The notes beneath the pieces were generated by a model that was not told the DNA's origin, did no database searches, and saw only the letters and a list, made by a program, of their open reading frames with translations. This document shows positions 16,860 through 25,205 of a stretch of DNA of 64,000 bases, one piece after another. How positions within the stretch are numbered: the first letter of the stretch is position 1; the number at the start of each line of letters is the position of its first letter. The position numbers and the translations under genes are program-made. Location of the stretch: the NCBI RefSeq assembly GCF_902506425.1, contig NZ_LR732469.1:2346770-2410769 (forward strand), given 5' to 3'. This DNA is from Novosphingobium sp. 9U. Lineage in GTDB: Bacteria > Pseudomonadota > Alphaproteobacteria > Sphingomonadales > Sphingomonadaceae.

Positions 16860-17555
16860 TCAATCTGCTTCCAGTTCCAGCATCCTGACGATCCGCTCGG
16901 CGAATTCCGAGCCAGCCTTGGTGAGATTGCGCGGCTTGCGGTTCAGCAGCCAGGTGATGACGAGCTGGTTGGACCCGCCCAAGATCAGCGCCGACGTCTC
17001 AAGCAAGTTCTTGTCCTTGCTCATCCAACCCTCGGAAATGCCCTCGCGCAACAGAAAGCGGATTACGCGGGCGAAGTCGTTGAGGCTGTCGAGCAGCTCG
17101 GTCTCGGCAACAAAGACGCTGGGCCAGATCTCAAGGTAGAGAAGGCGTGCCCATTCGGCATGCTCGCGCGCGTAATCCGCCGACATGGTTAGGTAGAGAA
17201 TCAGGCGTGCGCGCGCCGACAACGTCGAGGGTGCTAAAGCGCGATAGCCCTCGAAGAACTCCCCAAGGTGCGCCATGGGCACGTCGTAGGCGAGCTCCTC
17301 CTTGCTTTTGTAATATTCGTAGAACGTCGAGGTGGAGATCCCCGCCTCCGCTGCGATGTCTGCGATCTTGGAGCGAGAGATTCCGTCCTTAGCAAAGACG
17401 CGTAGCGCGCCCTTAAGAATCTGCTGCTCGGTTCGCCGACTCCGGTTTTGCTTGCGCTCGGTGTCCCGCTTCGCCCGTGTCGATATTTCCTCCAGCAGGT
17501 TATCCCAAGCTGTGCCGTCTGCCACATCGGCGGCTACTTCTGGCTGAGTCGCCAA
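16860..17555 (-). CDS. TetR family transcriptional regulator
   Basis: A 231-residue TetR protein with an N-terminal extension of about 40 residues. HTH: residues about 45-90, with QQILKGALRVFAKDG, then SKIADIAAEAGISTSTFYEYY and KSKEEL. The C-terminal helical domain (about 95-231) is the ligand and dimer domain; ligand unknown. The frame begins with TTG at 17555, supported by GGAGAAA about 7 nt upstream; an out-of-frame GTG lies nearby. The operator at 17569 touches its own ribosome binding region, implying autorepression. Copies of the same repeat lie before four other transcription units, so it is the likely repressor of the 1-33 kb regulon, released by a pathway acyl-CoA or substrate (inference). 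Confidence 0.93.
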   Translation of the reverse strand: MATQPEVAADVADGTAWDNLLEEISTRAKRDTERKQNRSRRTEQQILKGALRVFAKDGISRSKIADIAAEAGISTSTFYEYYKSKEELAYDVPMAHLGEFFEGYRALAPSTLSARARLILYLTMSADYAREHAEWARLLYLEIWPSVFVAETELLDSLNDFARVIRFLLREGISEGWMSKDKNLLETSALILGGSNQLVITWLLNRKPRNLTKAGSEFAERIVRMLELEAD

Positions 17556-17568
17556 ACACTTTCTCCAA

Positions 17569-17587
17569 ATCCGAACGCTTATCGACT
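17569..17587. promoter_or_regulatory. Inverted repeat, probable TetR operator copy 3 (autoregulatory)
   Basis: ATCCGA-ACGCTTA-TCGACT, starting 14 nt upstream of the tetR start codon. In the tetR orientation the right arm continues as TCGGATTTGGAGA into the Shine-Dalgarno, so bound repressor would block its own transcript. Confidence 0.68.
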
Positions 17588-17736
17588 TTGCCGTGCAGCA
17601 CAGCCAGGGTCAACCGCCCAGCCATGGCTGCTCCGTAAAGCCGCGGAAAATGGCCAAGCTCCCAATGCGGCAAGCCTCGCTGGATGCTCCCATGAGGGGC
17701 TTGAGTACCCCAACCTAGCGGCGCTCATACAAAAAT

Positions 17737-17755
17737 TTCCGACGAAATGTCGAAT
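17737..17755. promoter_or_regulatory. Inverted repeat, probable TetR operator copy 4
   Basis: TTCCGA-CGAAATG-TCGAAT in the tetR/SnoaL divergent region, about 185 nt before the SnoaL gene at 17921 and within an A/T-rich patch. The inner part CGAC-N5-GTCG is shared with copy 1. Likely controls the long rightward operon 17921-28380. The 333 nt between tetR and 17921 hold only the two operators and the small leader frame described next. Confidence 0.62.
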
Positions 17756-17840
17756 TAGGTTTGACGCCTCAGTTTGGCCCATGTACCTCTAAGTTCAACA
17801 GAGCGCGCCGATTGAGGTGACGCCGGGATGGGAGACGGAG

Positions 17841-17921
17841 ATGCTGAGAGTGGCTATGACAATCGAACACTCCGTCGAAGACGTAGTTTGCGTGGTACAG
17901 CGAGCCGAGGTGTCGCGCTGA
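17841..17921 (+). CDS. Possible 26-residue leader peptide
   Basis: A short frame begins with ATG at 17841 right after GGAGACGGAG and ends with a TGA that overlaps the SnoaL ATG (TGATG at 17919-17923). The overlap and good ribosome site would allow translational coupling, while the SnoaL gene itself has only a weak, distant GAGG. The peptide has no recognisable domain. It may equally be chance, and the SnoaL frame can be read upstream to 17828. Confidence 0.3.
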   Translation: MLRVAMTIEHSVEDVVCVVQRAEVSR

Positions 17922-18298
17922 TGCCTCTCGCTCAGGATCAGGCCGCTGCGCTGGTGGATGCATACAACCGCCAGGACTTTGCGGCGATGGAGCGGATCAT
18001 CGCACCGAACGTCGATTTTGCGCATTTCAACCGCGACTTCGTTCTGAATGACCGAGACGAACTGATCGGCATTCTGAAGAAGTTTGCGAGCGACTTCATC
18101 CCCGATCGCCGCTTCGAAGAGCCGGAGCGGGTCCAAGTGGTCGGCGATACCGTAATTCGTGAAGGCTGGTACGTCGGCACGCCCCAAGTCGACCTGCCCG
18201 GCTTCGGCGATGCAGGGCAGGGCTTCCGGCTCAAGTTCTGCAGCGTCATGCGCTTCGATGACGCCGGCACGCTGGTCGAGTGGAAGGACTACGGCTGA
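17921..18298 (+). CDS. SnoaL-like / NTF2-fold protein
   Basis: About 125 residues, single NTF2-like cone domain. Seen: N-terminal helix AAALVDAYNRQDFAAMERII, central strands VQVVGDTVIREGWYVG, and C-terminal CSVMRFDDAGTLVEWKDY, typical of SnoaL-like polyketide cyclases and limonene-1,2-epoxide-hydrolase-like proteins. No catalytic residues can be assigned with confidence. First full gene of the rightward operon; next is a luciferase-type monooxygenase, so hydration, epoxide opening or isomerisation of an oxygenated intermediate are all possible. Confidence 0.8.
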   Translation: MPLAQDQAAALVDAYNRQDFAAMERIIAPNVDFAHFNRDFVLNDRDELIGILKKFASDFIPDRRFEEPERVQVVGDTVIREGWYVGTPQVDLPGFGDAGQGFRLKFCSVMRFDDAGTLVEWKDYG

Positions 18299-18347
18299 TC
18301 GACGCCGTCGCGTCCAAGTGCTTGTCCCATTTGCATAGGGTGAAGAC

Positions 18348-19436
18348 ATGAAGATCGGAATGTTTCAAACGCCGTTCCTGCGCCCCGAGCGCACCCCGCG
18401 GCAAGTTTTTCAGTGGGCGATCCAGCAGGCAGTCCACGCCGACAAGATCGGTTTTAGCGAGTACTGGATCGGTGAGCACGCGACCTTGAATTGGGAAGGC
18501 ATTCCCAGTCCTGAACTGGTAATTGCGGCTGCCGCGCTGCAAACGCAGCAGATCAAGTTCGGCCCGCTGGCGCACTTGCTGCCATATCACCACCCCGCCA
18601 CTCTCGCGATCCAGACGGCTTGGCTGAGCCAGATCCTGGAAGGGCGCTACATGCTGGGTGTCGCCAACGGCGCCTATCCCACTGACGCGGCGCTGCGTGG
18701 CATCAAGGACATGTCGCAAAACCACGCGATGATGCTCGAGGCCATCGACATCATGGAGCGCGTCTGGAAGGGCGAGCCGTTCGAGTTCGAAGGCAAGTTC
18801 TGGAACGCCGGCTTCCCCGAGGCGACTGGTGGCAAGCAGCTGCGCGACGTGCGGCCGTGGGGCGGCGACATCCACATGGCGATGACCGGCCTTTCCTCGC
18901 CGTCGCCGTCGATCGCTTTTGCCGGCACCCACGGTTACATCCCGGCATCGGTCTACGCCGGCAACGACTTCCTGCGCAGCCACTTCGCAACCTACCGCGA
19001 GAAAATGGAAGAAGCTGGCCGCCCTTCGGACCGCTCCATGCACCGCGTCGTGCGCGACGTGATCGTCGCCGATACCGACGAGGAAGCGCGCAAGCTGGCG
19101 ATCGATGGCGGCATTGCGCACGCCTGGAACGAGTACATCAAGCCGACGTACACGCGCTTCGGCGTCCTCAAGGGCCTGTTGCACGATCCCAGCTTCGATC
19201 CGGACAAGGTCGACGGCGAATACCTGGCCGAGCATGTTTGGATCGTCGGTTCGGTCGAGACGGTTAAGCAAAAGCTCAACCACTGGATGGACGAACTGGG
19301 CGGCCCGTTCGGCACATTGCTGGTCTACAGCCACGATTACATCGACAATCCCGAGCCCTGGGAGCGGTCGATGGAGCTGCTGGTCAAGGAAGTCGCACCG
19401 CACGTCGGCGTCAGCCAAGAAGCGGCCGTGGCCTGA
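18348..19436 (+). CDS. Luciferase-like flavin-dependent monooxygenase
   Basis: A 362-residue bacterial-luciferase-family (LLM) TIM-barrel protein. Seen: N-terminal KIGMFQTPF, GFSEYWIGEHA (about residue 40), PLAHLLPYHHPATLA (about 80), EGRYMLGVANGAYP (about 103) and a C-terminal IVGSVETVKQKL. Such enzymes use free reduced FMN from a separate reductase and do Baeyer-Villiger or hydroxylation chemistry (diketocamphane and limonene monooxygenase types). A flavin reductase under the same operator is encoded at 31340-31885, supporting a two-component system. An F420-dependent enzyme is the alternative but no F420 gene is present here. Confidence 0.9.
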   Translation: MKIGMFQTPFLRPERTPRQVFQWAIQQAVHADKIGFSEYWIGEHATLNWEGIPSPELVIAAAALQTQQIKFGPLAHLLPYHHPATLAIQTAWLSQILEGRYMLGVANGAYPTDAALRGIKDMSQNHAMMLEAIDIMERVWKGEPFEFEGKFWNAGFPEATGGKQLRDVRPWGGDIHMAMTGLSSPSPSIAFAGTHGYIPASVYAGNDFLRSHFATYREKMEEAGRPSDRSMHRVVRDVIVADTDEEARKLAIDGGIAHAWNEYIKPTYTRFGVLKGLLHDPSFDPDKVDGEYLAEHVWIVGSVETVKQKLNHWMDELGGPFGTLLVYSHDYIDNPEPWERSMELLVKEVAPHVGVSQEAAVA

Positions 19437-19439
19437 CCC

Positions 19440-20186
19440 ATGCGCCGCCTCGCCGGAAAGGTCGCGATTATCACGGGTGCCGCCCAGGGCATGGGCGAGG
19501 CGCACGCGCGGCTTTTCGTCGAGGAGGGCGCAAAGGTCGTCCTGACGGACGTGAACGAGCAGGGCGGTTCGGCTCTCGCAGCCGAACTTGGGCCTGACGC
19601 GATCTTCGTGCGTCACGACGTTTCCAGCCGGTCCGACTGGATGGACGTGGTGCAGCGCGCAGAGGATCACTTCGGCACCGTATCGGTCCTGGTCAACAAT
19701 GCCGGGATCATCGGTCCGGTCAAAGGGATCCTCGATCTGAGCGAGGAGGAGTTCACCAGCGTGTTCCGGGTGAACGAGCTGGGACCCTTCCTCGGCATGC
19801 AGGCGGTGTTGCCGGGCATGATTGCGGCGGGAGGCGGTTCCATCGTGAACGTCTCCTCGATCGCGGGAATGCTCGGGACGCGGACATCGTCGAACGTCGC
19901 CTACTGTTCGACCAAGTTCGCGGTTCGCGGAATGAGCAAGCTCATCGCGGCGCAGTACGGCCATGCCGGCATCAGGGTGAACTCGGTCCATCCGGGTTAC
20001 ATCCTGACACCGATGATGGTGGCGGCGACGGACGAGAATGGCGGAGGCGCGGCGGACCTGATCCCGCTCGGCCGCTTGGCCAAACCGGACGAAGTCTCAC
20101 GCGTGGTGCTGTTCCTAGCATCAGATGAATCCAGCTTCGTGAGCGGAGCGGAACATGTTGTCGACGGCGCAATGATCGCCGGTTGA
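19440..20186 (+). CDS. Short-chain dehydrogenase/reductase, paralogue of 14683
   Basis: A 248-residue classical SDR: TGAAQGMGEAH, NNAGIIGP, NVSSIAG, YCSTK (Tyr and Lys of the catalytic set; Ser in VSS), HPGYILTPMM. An Asp in LTDVN favours NAD(H). It shares long stretches with the SDR at 14683-15432 (RLAGKVAIITGAAQGMG versus RLDGKVAIITGAAQGMG), so the two are duplicates that may act on successive alcohols. Starts 3 nt after the monooxygenase stop, suggesting functional coupling of ketone/alcohol turnover. Confidence 0.92.
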   Translation: MRRLAGKVAIITGAAQGMGEAHARLFVEEGAKVVLTDVNEQGGSALAAELGPDAIFVRHDVSSRSDWMDVVQRAEDHFGTVSVLVNNAGIIGPVKGILDLSEEEFTSVFRVNELGPFLGMQAVLPGMIAAGGGSIVNVSSIAGMLGTRTSSNVAYCSTKFAVRGMSKLIAAQYGHAGIRVNSVHPGYILTPMMVAATDENGGGAADLIPLGRLAKPDEVSRVVLFLASDESSFVSGAEHVVDGAMIAG

Positions 20187-20248
20187 CGAGAAACCACGTC
20201 GGCAAGCTGCCTGAACAAGCGGCGCCCGACATCGGGAGGATGAGAAGC

Positions 20249-22819
20249 ATGAAAGTCGATCTATTCCTGGCATCTGCCGGTATCGCCCTTATCGCTGCGG
20301 CAAGTCCTGCGCTGGCGCAGACCGCGCCCGGCGGAGCGCCATCAGGCGGCGAATCTACTCCGTCGTCCGCGGGCACGGCGGCCAACGCCCCCGGCACGAG
20401 CGCTAGCGTTGGTGCCAGCCAGACTGGCGACATCATCGTCACCGCCAACAAGCGTGAACAGTCCGCCAACGACGTGGGCTTGACGATTTCCGCCGCAAGC
20501 TCGGCCGATCTCGCGAACCGCGGTATCGCCGGCCCTGAGGATCTCGGCAAGCTGGTTCCCGGCTTCACGTTCACGCAATCGCTCTATTCGACGCCGGTCT
20601 ACACGCTGCGCGGCATCGGCCTCTACGACGCGACCTTCGGCGCCGCACCGTCGGTGGCAGTCTACACCGACCAGATCCCGCGCAACGTGCCGACCATGTC
20701 TGACGCGCTCGATCTCGATATCGCCCGTGTCGAGGTTCTGAAGGGCCCGCAGGGTACGCTGTTCGGTCAGAGTGCGACCGGTGGTGCCGTCAACTATGTC
20801 CTGGGCAAGCCGAGCGACGAGTTCGAAGCTGGTGCCGACGCATCGTATGAGCGCTTCGATCGCTTCACTGCCAGCGGCTTCGTCAGTGGGCCGTTGGGTG
20901 AGGCTGTCAGCGCCCGCCTTGCGGTCAAGGGTGTCACCGGCGGCGCCTGGCAGCGGAGCATCTCGCGTCCTAACGACGAGAATGGCGACCAGCGCAAGAT
21001 TATGGGCCGCCTCACGGTCGACATCCAGCCGATCGACGCGCTGAAGATCGAGCTGATGGCGACCGGCTCCAAGGACCGCTCGGATCCTCTCGCACCTCAG
21101 TATGCTGGCACGCTGCTCAACGTCTACGGATCGCAAGCTCAGTTGGCTGCATCTGGGAACCCTTACGGCTACGTCGATGCAGCCCGCTACGCCTCTCTTA
21201 CGACGCCAACTTCGCCCGGCTATGACGCCAGCTTCACAGGCCGACAGACTGTCGTAGTTGGCCGGCTGCGCAGCCCCAATGCGAGAACCGCTGCCGGCGC
21301 CAACGCGCTGCTCGGTACGCCGATCAGCAACAACCCGCGCGACGCCGAATGGACCCCCGGTCTCTTGGGCAAGTCGGACAACAGCTACTACCAGTTCTCG
21401 GGCCGCGCCGACCTCGACCTGTCGGACACGCTCAAGCTGACTTACGTGGCAGCTATCGCCAAGAAGAAGCTCGACTATGCGCAGGATCTCGACGGTACGG
21501 TGGCCAGCGTTGTCGACGTTCCGCTCTCGGGCAATGTGCGTTCCTTCAATCAGGAACTGCGCTTGGCGATGGACACCGATACGCTCCATGCGATCGTCGG
21601 CGCCAGCTACGACAACGTGCGCACACAGCAGAACAACTTCTTCTTCCTGAACGACTACTCCGCGAACGCGGACCTGATCACGACCACGTCGAATGAGTTC
21701 TCGTCGCGGATGCGCAGCTACGGCATCTTTGGAAATGCAGAATTCGAAATCACGCCGAACCTGAACATCCAGGGCGGCATCCGCTATACGAAGAACAAGC
21801 AGGAAGCGACGTACTGCTACAGCGACCCTGCGTTCGATACGGGCCAAGGTGCCGCGACGCTGTTCGGGGCGGCCCTCAACAGCGTTCCAATCACCATTGC
21901 TCCGGGTCAGTGCTTCCCGACGACCGGCGATCTCCTGCTCGGGACCGCGCGTTCCACGCTCGACCCGGTCAATCGCAAGCTGACTGAGGACAACGTCTCG
22001 TACCGGATCGGCGTGAACTACAAGTTCGACCAGGGCACGCTGCTCTACGCTACGGTGAGCCAAGGCTACAAGGCGGGCATCTTCTCGGCGATCGGCGCTT
22101 CACGCGTGCTGCAGTACGCTCCGGCAACGCAGGAGAAGGTCGTCGCCTACGAAGTCGGCTTCAAGGCTCCGCTGGCGGATCGCGCAGTCCAGCTGAACGC
22201 TGCGGCGTTCTACTACGACTACAAGGATAAGCAGGTCCGTGGCCGCGTGCAGGACACCGTGTTCGGCTTGCTCGAGAAGATGTTGAACGTGCCCAAGTCG
22301 TACATCTACGGTCTCGAGGGCGAGCTGGTCGTGCGACCGGTGGAGGGTCTGCACTTCTCCGCCAGTGGCACGTACCTGAAGTCGAAGGTCAAGGGTGACT
22401 ATGCCTTCACCGAGGACGGTGACGCGGTGTACAATGCTGCTGGCTATACCGGCAACTTCCGCGGGTCGCAGCTGCCCTATACCTCGAAATTCAGTGCGAA
22501 CTTCGATGCGCAGTACGAGTTCCCAGTTACGGATAGCGCGAACGCCTTCTTGGGCGGCACCGTGGTGTACCAGGGCAAGCAGAACACCACGTTCCAGAAC
22601 GCGGCGTTGCCGGCCGACGACTTCGAGATCAACGCCTATACGACGCTCGACCTTCGGGCCGGGGTCTCCAGCGCCGACGATCACTGGCGTTTGATGGTCT
22701 ATGGCCAGAACGTGACCAACAAGGCCTACACCACGGCGATCTCGACCTACCTCGACACGCTGATCCGCTACCGCGGCAAGCCGGCGGTCTACGGTGTGTC
22801 GGTGAGCTACAAGTACTAA
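20249..22819 (+). CDS. TonB-dependent outer-membrane receptor
   Basis: About 856 residues. Signal peptide of about 23 residues ending SPALAQ, an Ala/Pro/Gly-rich spacer, TonB box-like DIIVTANKREQ, plug domain about 75-190 (VEVLKGPQGTLFGQSATGGAVNYV), 22-strand barrel to a C-terminal aromatic end VSYKY. ATG at 20249 is chosen because GGGAGG lies 9 nt upstream; an ATG at 20240 is too close. Of the sphingomonad type commonly linked to uptake of hydrophobic or aromatic compounds. Being inside the catabolic operon, it probably imports the pathway substrate. Confidence 0.95.
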   Translation: MKVDLFLASAGIALIAAASPALAQTAPGGAPSGGESTPSSAGTAANAPGTSASVGASQTGDIIVTANKREQSANDVGLTISAASSADLANRGIAGPEDLGKLVPGFTFTQSLYSTPVYTLRGIGLYDATFGAAPSVAVYTDQIPRNVPTMSDALDLDIARVEVLKGPQGTLFGQSATGGAVNYVLGKPSDEFEAGADASYERFDRFTASGFVSGPLGEAVSARLAVKGVTGGAWQRSISRPNDENGDQRKIMGRLTVDIQPIDALKIELMATGSKDRSDPLAPQYAGTLLNVYGSQAQLAASGNPYGYVDAARYASLTTPTSPGYDASFTGRQTVVVGRLRSPNARTAAGANALLGTPISNNPRDAEWTPGLLGKSDNSYYQFSGRADLDLSDTLKLTYVAAIAKKKLDYAQDLDGTVASVVDVPLSGNVRSFNQELRLAMDTDTLHAIVGASYDNVRTQQNNFFFLNDYSANADLITTTSNEFSSRMRSYGIFGNAEFEITPNLNIQGGIRYTKNKQEATYCYSDPAFDTGQGAATLFGAALNSVPITIAPGQCFPTTGDLLLGTARSTLDPVNRKLTEDNVSYRIGVNYKFDQGTLLYATVSQGYKAGIFSAIGASRVLQYAPATQEKVVAYEVGFKAPLADRAVQLNAAAFYYDYKDKQVRGRVQDTVFGLLEKMLNVPKSYIYGLEGELVVRPVEGLHFSASGTYLKSKVKGDYAFTEDGDAVYNAAGYTGNFRGSQLPYTSKFSANFDAQYEFPVTDSANAFLGGTVVYQGKQNTTFQNAALPADDFEINAYTTLDLRAGVSSADDHWRLMVYGQNVTNKAYTTAISTYLDTLIRYRGKPAVYGVSVSYKY

Positions 22820-22833
22820 AGTTCTCCCCCCTG

Positions 22834-22871
22834 GGCGGGATCGGAATTCCCCTACCCCCTCCGATCCCGCC
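22834..22871 (+). terminator. Strong hairpin after TonB receptor
   Basis: Perfect 12-bp stem GGCGGGATCGGA / TCCGATCCCGCC with a 14-nt C-rich loop, followed by AATTTTCG. It lies between the receptor stop and the next biotin carrier gene in the same direction, so it may attenuate rather than fully end transcription. The following genes might have their own promoter, but none is obvious in the 32 nt left before 22904. Confidence 0.75.
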
Positions 22872-22903
22872 AATTTTCGATCTCTTCTTGAGGACAGCGC
22901 CGA

Positions 22904-23407
22904 ATGAGTAGCGGTGAGTTGCCCGACAACCTGCAGACCTTGCTGGAAGAGTTCAGCAGATCGGGCCTGCGTGAACTGCATCTTCGCAGTGGGTCTTTCG
23001 AGCTTTACGTTTCCAGCGACAGTGCTGCGCCCAGCCCGTTGCAAGTACAGACAGCCCGCGCGCCGCAAGCCGCTCCGGTTGCTGCGGCTCAGGCTGCCCC
23101 GAAGCCGTCGGCGCCCCCTCCTGCTCTGGTGGCTCAACCTGCCTCCGCAACATCGGTGCCCGCCGGCGCCGTCATCGTCACCGCGCCAAACCTCGGCACG
23201 TTCTACCGCTCGCCCAAGCCCGGCGCTGCACCCTACGTCGAAGTGGGCGCCAAGGTCGCCGCTGGGGACGAGGTTTGCCTGATCGAGGTCATGAAGCTGT
23301 TCACGGCCGTGCGCTGCGAGACCGCAGGTACCGTGCACTCTGTCCTAGTCGAAGACGGCGCCATGGTCGAGGCCGGGCAGCCCCTGTTTGCAATTGTGGA
23401 GGCCTAA
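22904..23407 (+). CDS. Biotin carboxyl carrier protein (AccB-like) 2
   Basis: A 167-residue carrier, paralogue of 12616. AccB-like N-terminal segment TLLEEFSRSGLRELHL, Ala/Pro linker (about residues 50-85), biotinyl domain with APNLGTFYRSPKPGAAPYVEVG and site IEVMKLFTAV, Lys about residue 131. Its TAA overlaps the biotin carboxylase ATG (TAATG), so it is the direct partner of that enzyme. Why a second carrier exists next to the carboxyltransferase at 13173 is unclear; the two are probably interchangeable or serve different partners. Confidence 0.92.
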   Translation: MSSGELPDNLQTLLEEFSRSGLRELHLRSGSFELYVSSDSAAPSPLQVQTARAPQAAPVAAAQAAPKPSAPPPALVAQPASATSVPAGAVIVTAPNLGTFYRSPKPGAAPYVEVGAKVAAGDEVCLIEVMKLFTAVRCETAGTVHSVLVEDGAMVEAGQPLFAIVEA

Positions 23408-24774
23408 TGGCGCTCAAGCGTCTCTTTGTCGCCAATCGCGGTGAAATCGCGCTTCGGGTCGTACGCGCAGCGCAAGCGTTGAACATAGAGACGGTGGTCG
23501 CCGTCTCCGATGCCGACCGGGATAGTGCCGCAGCCAGGCTGGCCGACCGTTCGGTGGTGCTCGGGCCCGCAGCGGCGGCGAGAAGCTATCTTGACCCGCG
23601 GCTCGTCGTTCATGCTGCGCGCGAGAGCGGGTGCGATGGTCTGCATCCGGGGTACGGCTTCCTGTCCGAGCGTGCCATCTTGCCGCGGCTCTGCGCGCAG
23701 CACGGCATCGCCTTCGTGGGGCCGGAGCCGGACGTCATCGATGCCCTGGGCGACAAGCTCCAGGCGCGCGCGATGGCCGGTGCAGCAGGCGTGCCATTGG
23801 TGCCCGGAAGCGAGTGCATCGCCTCAGCCGCCGATGCTCGCCGCGAGGGCGACCGCATCGGCTATCCGGTCCTGCTCAAGGCTTCGGCCGGAGGCGGCGG
23901 ACGAGGCATGGTGATCGCCTACAATGGCGACGATGCGGAAGCCGGGTTCCACCGCGCCTCTGCTGAGGCCGTGGCTGCCTTCGGCGATGGCACGCTGTTC
24001 ATGGAGCGCTTCGTGCCCGAGGCCCGGCACGTCGAGGTCCAGTTGATGGGCGACGGCAAAGGGAAGGTGCTGCACTTCGGCGAGCGCGACTGCTCCGTCC
24101 AGCGGCGCTACCAGAAGCTGATCGAGGAGGCGCCTTGTGCTGCCATGCCCGATCACTTGCGCGCGCAGCTGCACCGCTCCGCGTGCGATCTGGCCGCGAG
24201 CGTCAACTATCGCAACGCCGGCACGGCCGAGTTCCTGTATGACGTGCAGCGCCAGGAGTTCTATTTCATCGAAGTGAACGCCCGCATCCAGGTTGAGCAT
24301 CCGGTCAGCGAGATGATCGCCGGCTTCGACTTGGTGCAGGAGCAGATCCGTATCGCGGGCGGCGCCGAGCTCTCGGTCAGCCAGGACCAGGTCAAGCTGA
24401 CCGGCCATGCGATCGAGTGCCGCATCAACGCCGAGGACACCAAGCGTGACTTCCTCCCCAGCCCGGGCCGGGTGATGCGCTGGGAGCCGCCAACGGGGCC
24501 CGGCATCCGGCTCGACAGCCACATGTCGGCAGGGGCGATGATCCCGCCGTTCTACGACAGCATGGTCGGCAAGCTCATCGCGCATGGCAAGGATCGCAGC
24601 GAGGCGATCTCGCGCTTGGTCGACGCGATCGACAACTTCGCCGTTGAAGGCGTGGCTACCACGCTCGATCTGCAGCGCGCGATCATCACCCATCCGGACT
24701 TTGTGGAGAACCGGATCCATACTCGCTGGCTGGAGCAGGTCGTGCTGCCCGAATACAGCAAGAAGGCAGCCTGA
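23407..24774 (+). CDS. Biotin carboxylase (AccC-like)
   Basis: A 455-residue biotin carboxylase: ATP- and bicarbonate-dependent carboxylation of the carrier biotin. Seen: N-terminal FVANRGEIALRVVRA, CDGLHPGYGFLSE, ATP-grasp glycine loop KASAGGGGRGM (about residue 158), catalytic EVNARIQVEHPVSEM (about 290) and the C-terminal GVATTLDLQRAII. Length matches AccC. Start ATG 23407 overlaps the carrier stop. With the carriers and the carboxyltransferase at 13173 it would make a complete three-component carboxylase split over two operons. Confidence 0.93.
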   Translation: MALKRLFVANRGEIALRVVRAAQALNIETVVAVSDADRDSAAARLADRSVVLGPAAAARSYLDPRLVVHAARESGCDGLHPGYGFLSERAILPRLCAQHGIAFVGPEPDVIDALGDKLQARAMAGAAGVPLVPGSECIASAADARREGDRIGYPVLLKASAGGGGRGMVIAYNGDDAEAGFHRASAEAVAAFGDGTLFMERFVPEARHVEVQLMGDGKGKVLHFGERDCSVQRRYQKLIEEAPCAAMPDHLRAQLHRSACDLAASVNYRNAGTAEFLYDVQRQEFYFIEVNARIQVEHPVSEMIAGFDLVQEQIRIAGGAELSVSQDQVKLTGHAIECRINAEDTKRDFLPSPGRVMRWEPPTGPGIRLDSHMSAGAMIPPFYDSMVGKLIAHGKDRSEAISRLVDAIDNFAVEGVATTLDLQRAIITHPDFVENRIHTRWLEQVVLPEYSKKAA

Positions 24775-24776
24775 TC

Positions 24777-25205
24777 ATGGGCGTCAAGACCGATCCCGCA
24801 GCAGCTGCGATCGACAACGCGCGCGCCATGCTCGAAACTTTCCTCGCGAGCGACTGGAAAGAGATTCACGTCGCGAGCGCAGAGCTGGAGTTGTTCATCG
24901 CGCGCGATAGCGGCGGTGCCAATCCGATGCGTGCGGCTTTGCCGGCAAACGAGGGCTCGGCGCTTGAGGCGCCCGCCGCGGGAGCCCATCACGAGGTGAA
25001 GGCGCCCCACGTGGCGACATTGGTCTCGGTGGTTCCTGAGGGCACCTGGGTCGAGCAGGGCGAGCCTGTCGCTCGGCTGTCAGTGCTCGACGAAGAAGAG
25101 GATCTACCCGCACCCGTGAGCGGGCGCTTGGCCTCGGCTACCCGGAACGCGGGCGACTTGGTCGAGTTCGGCGATGTCCTGCTGACGCTCGAGGAGGCCG
25201 CCTGA
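24777..25205 (+). CDS. Biotinyl/lipoyl-domain protein without the attachment lysine
   Basis: 142 residues. The N-terminal segment ARAMLETFLASDWKEIHV aligns with the same region of the two AccB-like carriers in this window, and the C-terminal half has the biotinyl/lipoyl barrel pattern (VKAPHVATLVSVVPEGTWVEQG ... PAPVSGRLASATRNAGDLVEFGDVLLTL, given here in parts). At the hairpin where carriers have EVMK it reads SVLDEEEDL, with no Lys, so it cannot carry biotin in the normal way. Probably a structural or regulatory subunit of the carboxylase, or a decaying paralogue. Its start lies 2 nt after the carboxylase stop and its stop overlaps the next ATG. Confidence 0.8.
   Translation: MGVKTDPAAAAIDNARAMLETFLASDWKEIHVASAELELFIARDSGGANPMRAALPANEGSALEAPAAGAHHEVKAPHVATLVSVVPEGTWVEQGEPVARLSVLDEEEDLPAPVSGRLASATRNAGDLVEFGDVLLTLEEAA

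Noticed and set aside
18246..19991. 581-codon open frame on the minus strand
   Set aside because: Antisense to the luciferase-type monooxygenase and SDR, both with strong family motifs.
20342..22063. 573-codon open frame on the minus strand
   Set aside because: Antisense to the TonB receptor, whose signal peptide, plug and barrel are clear.
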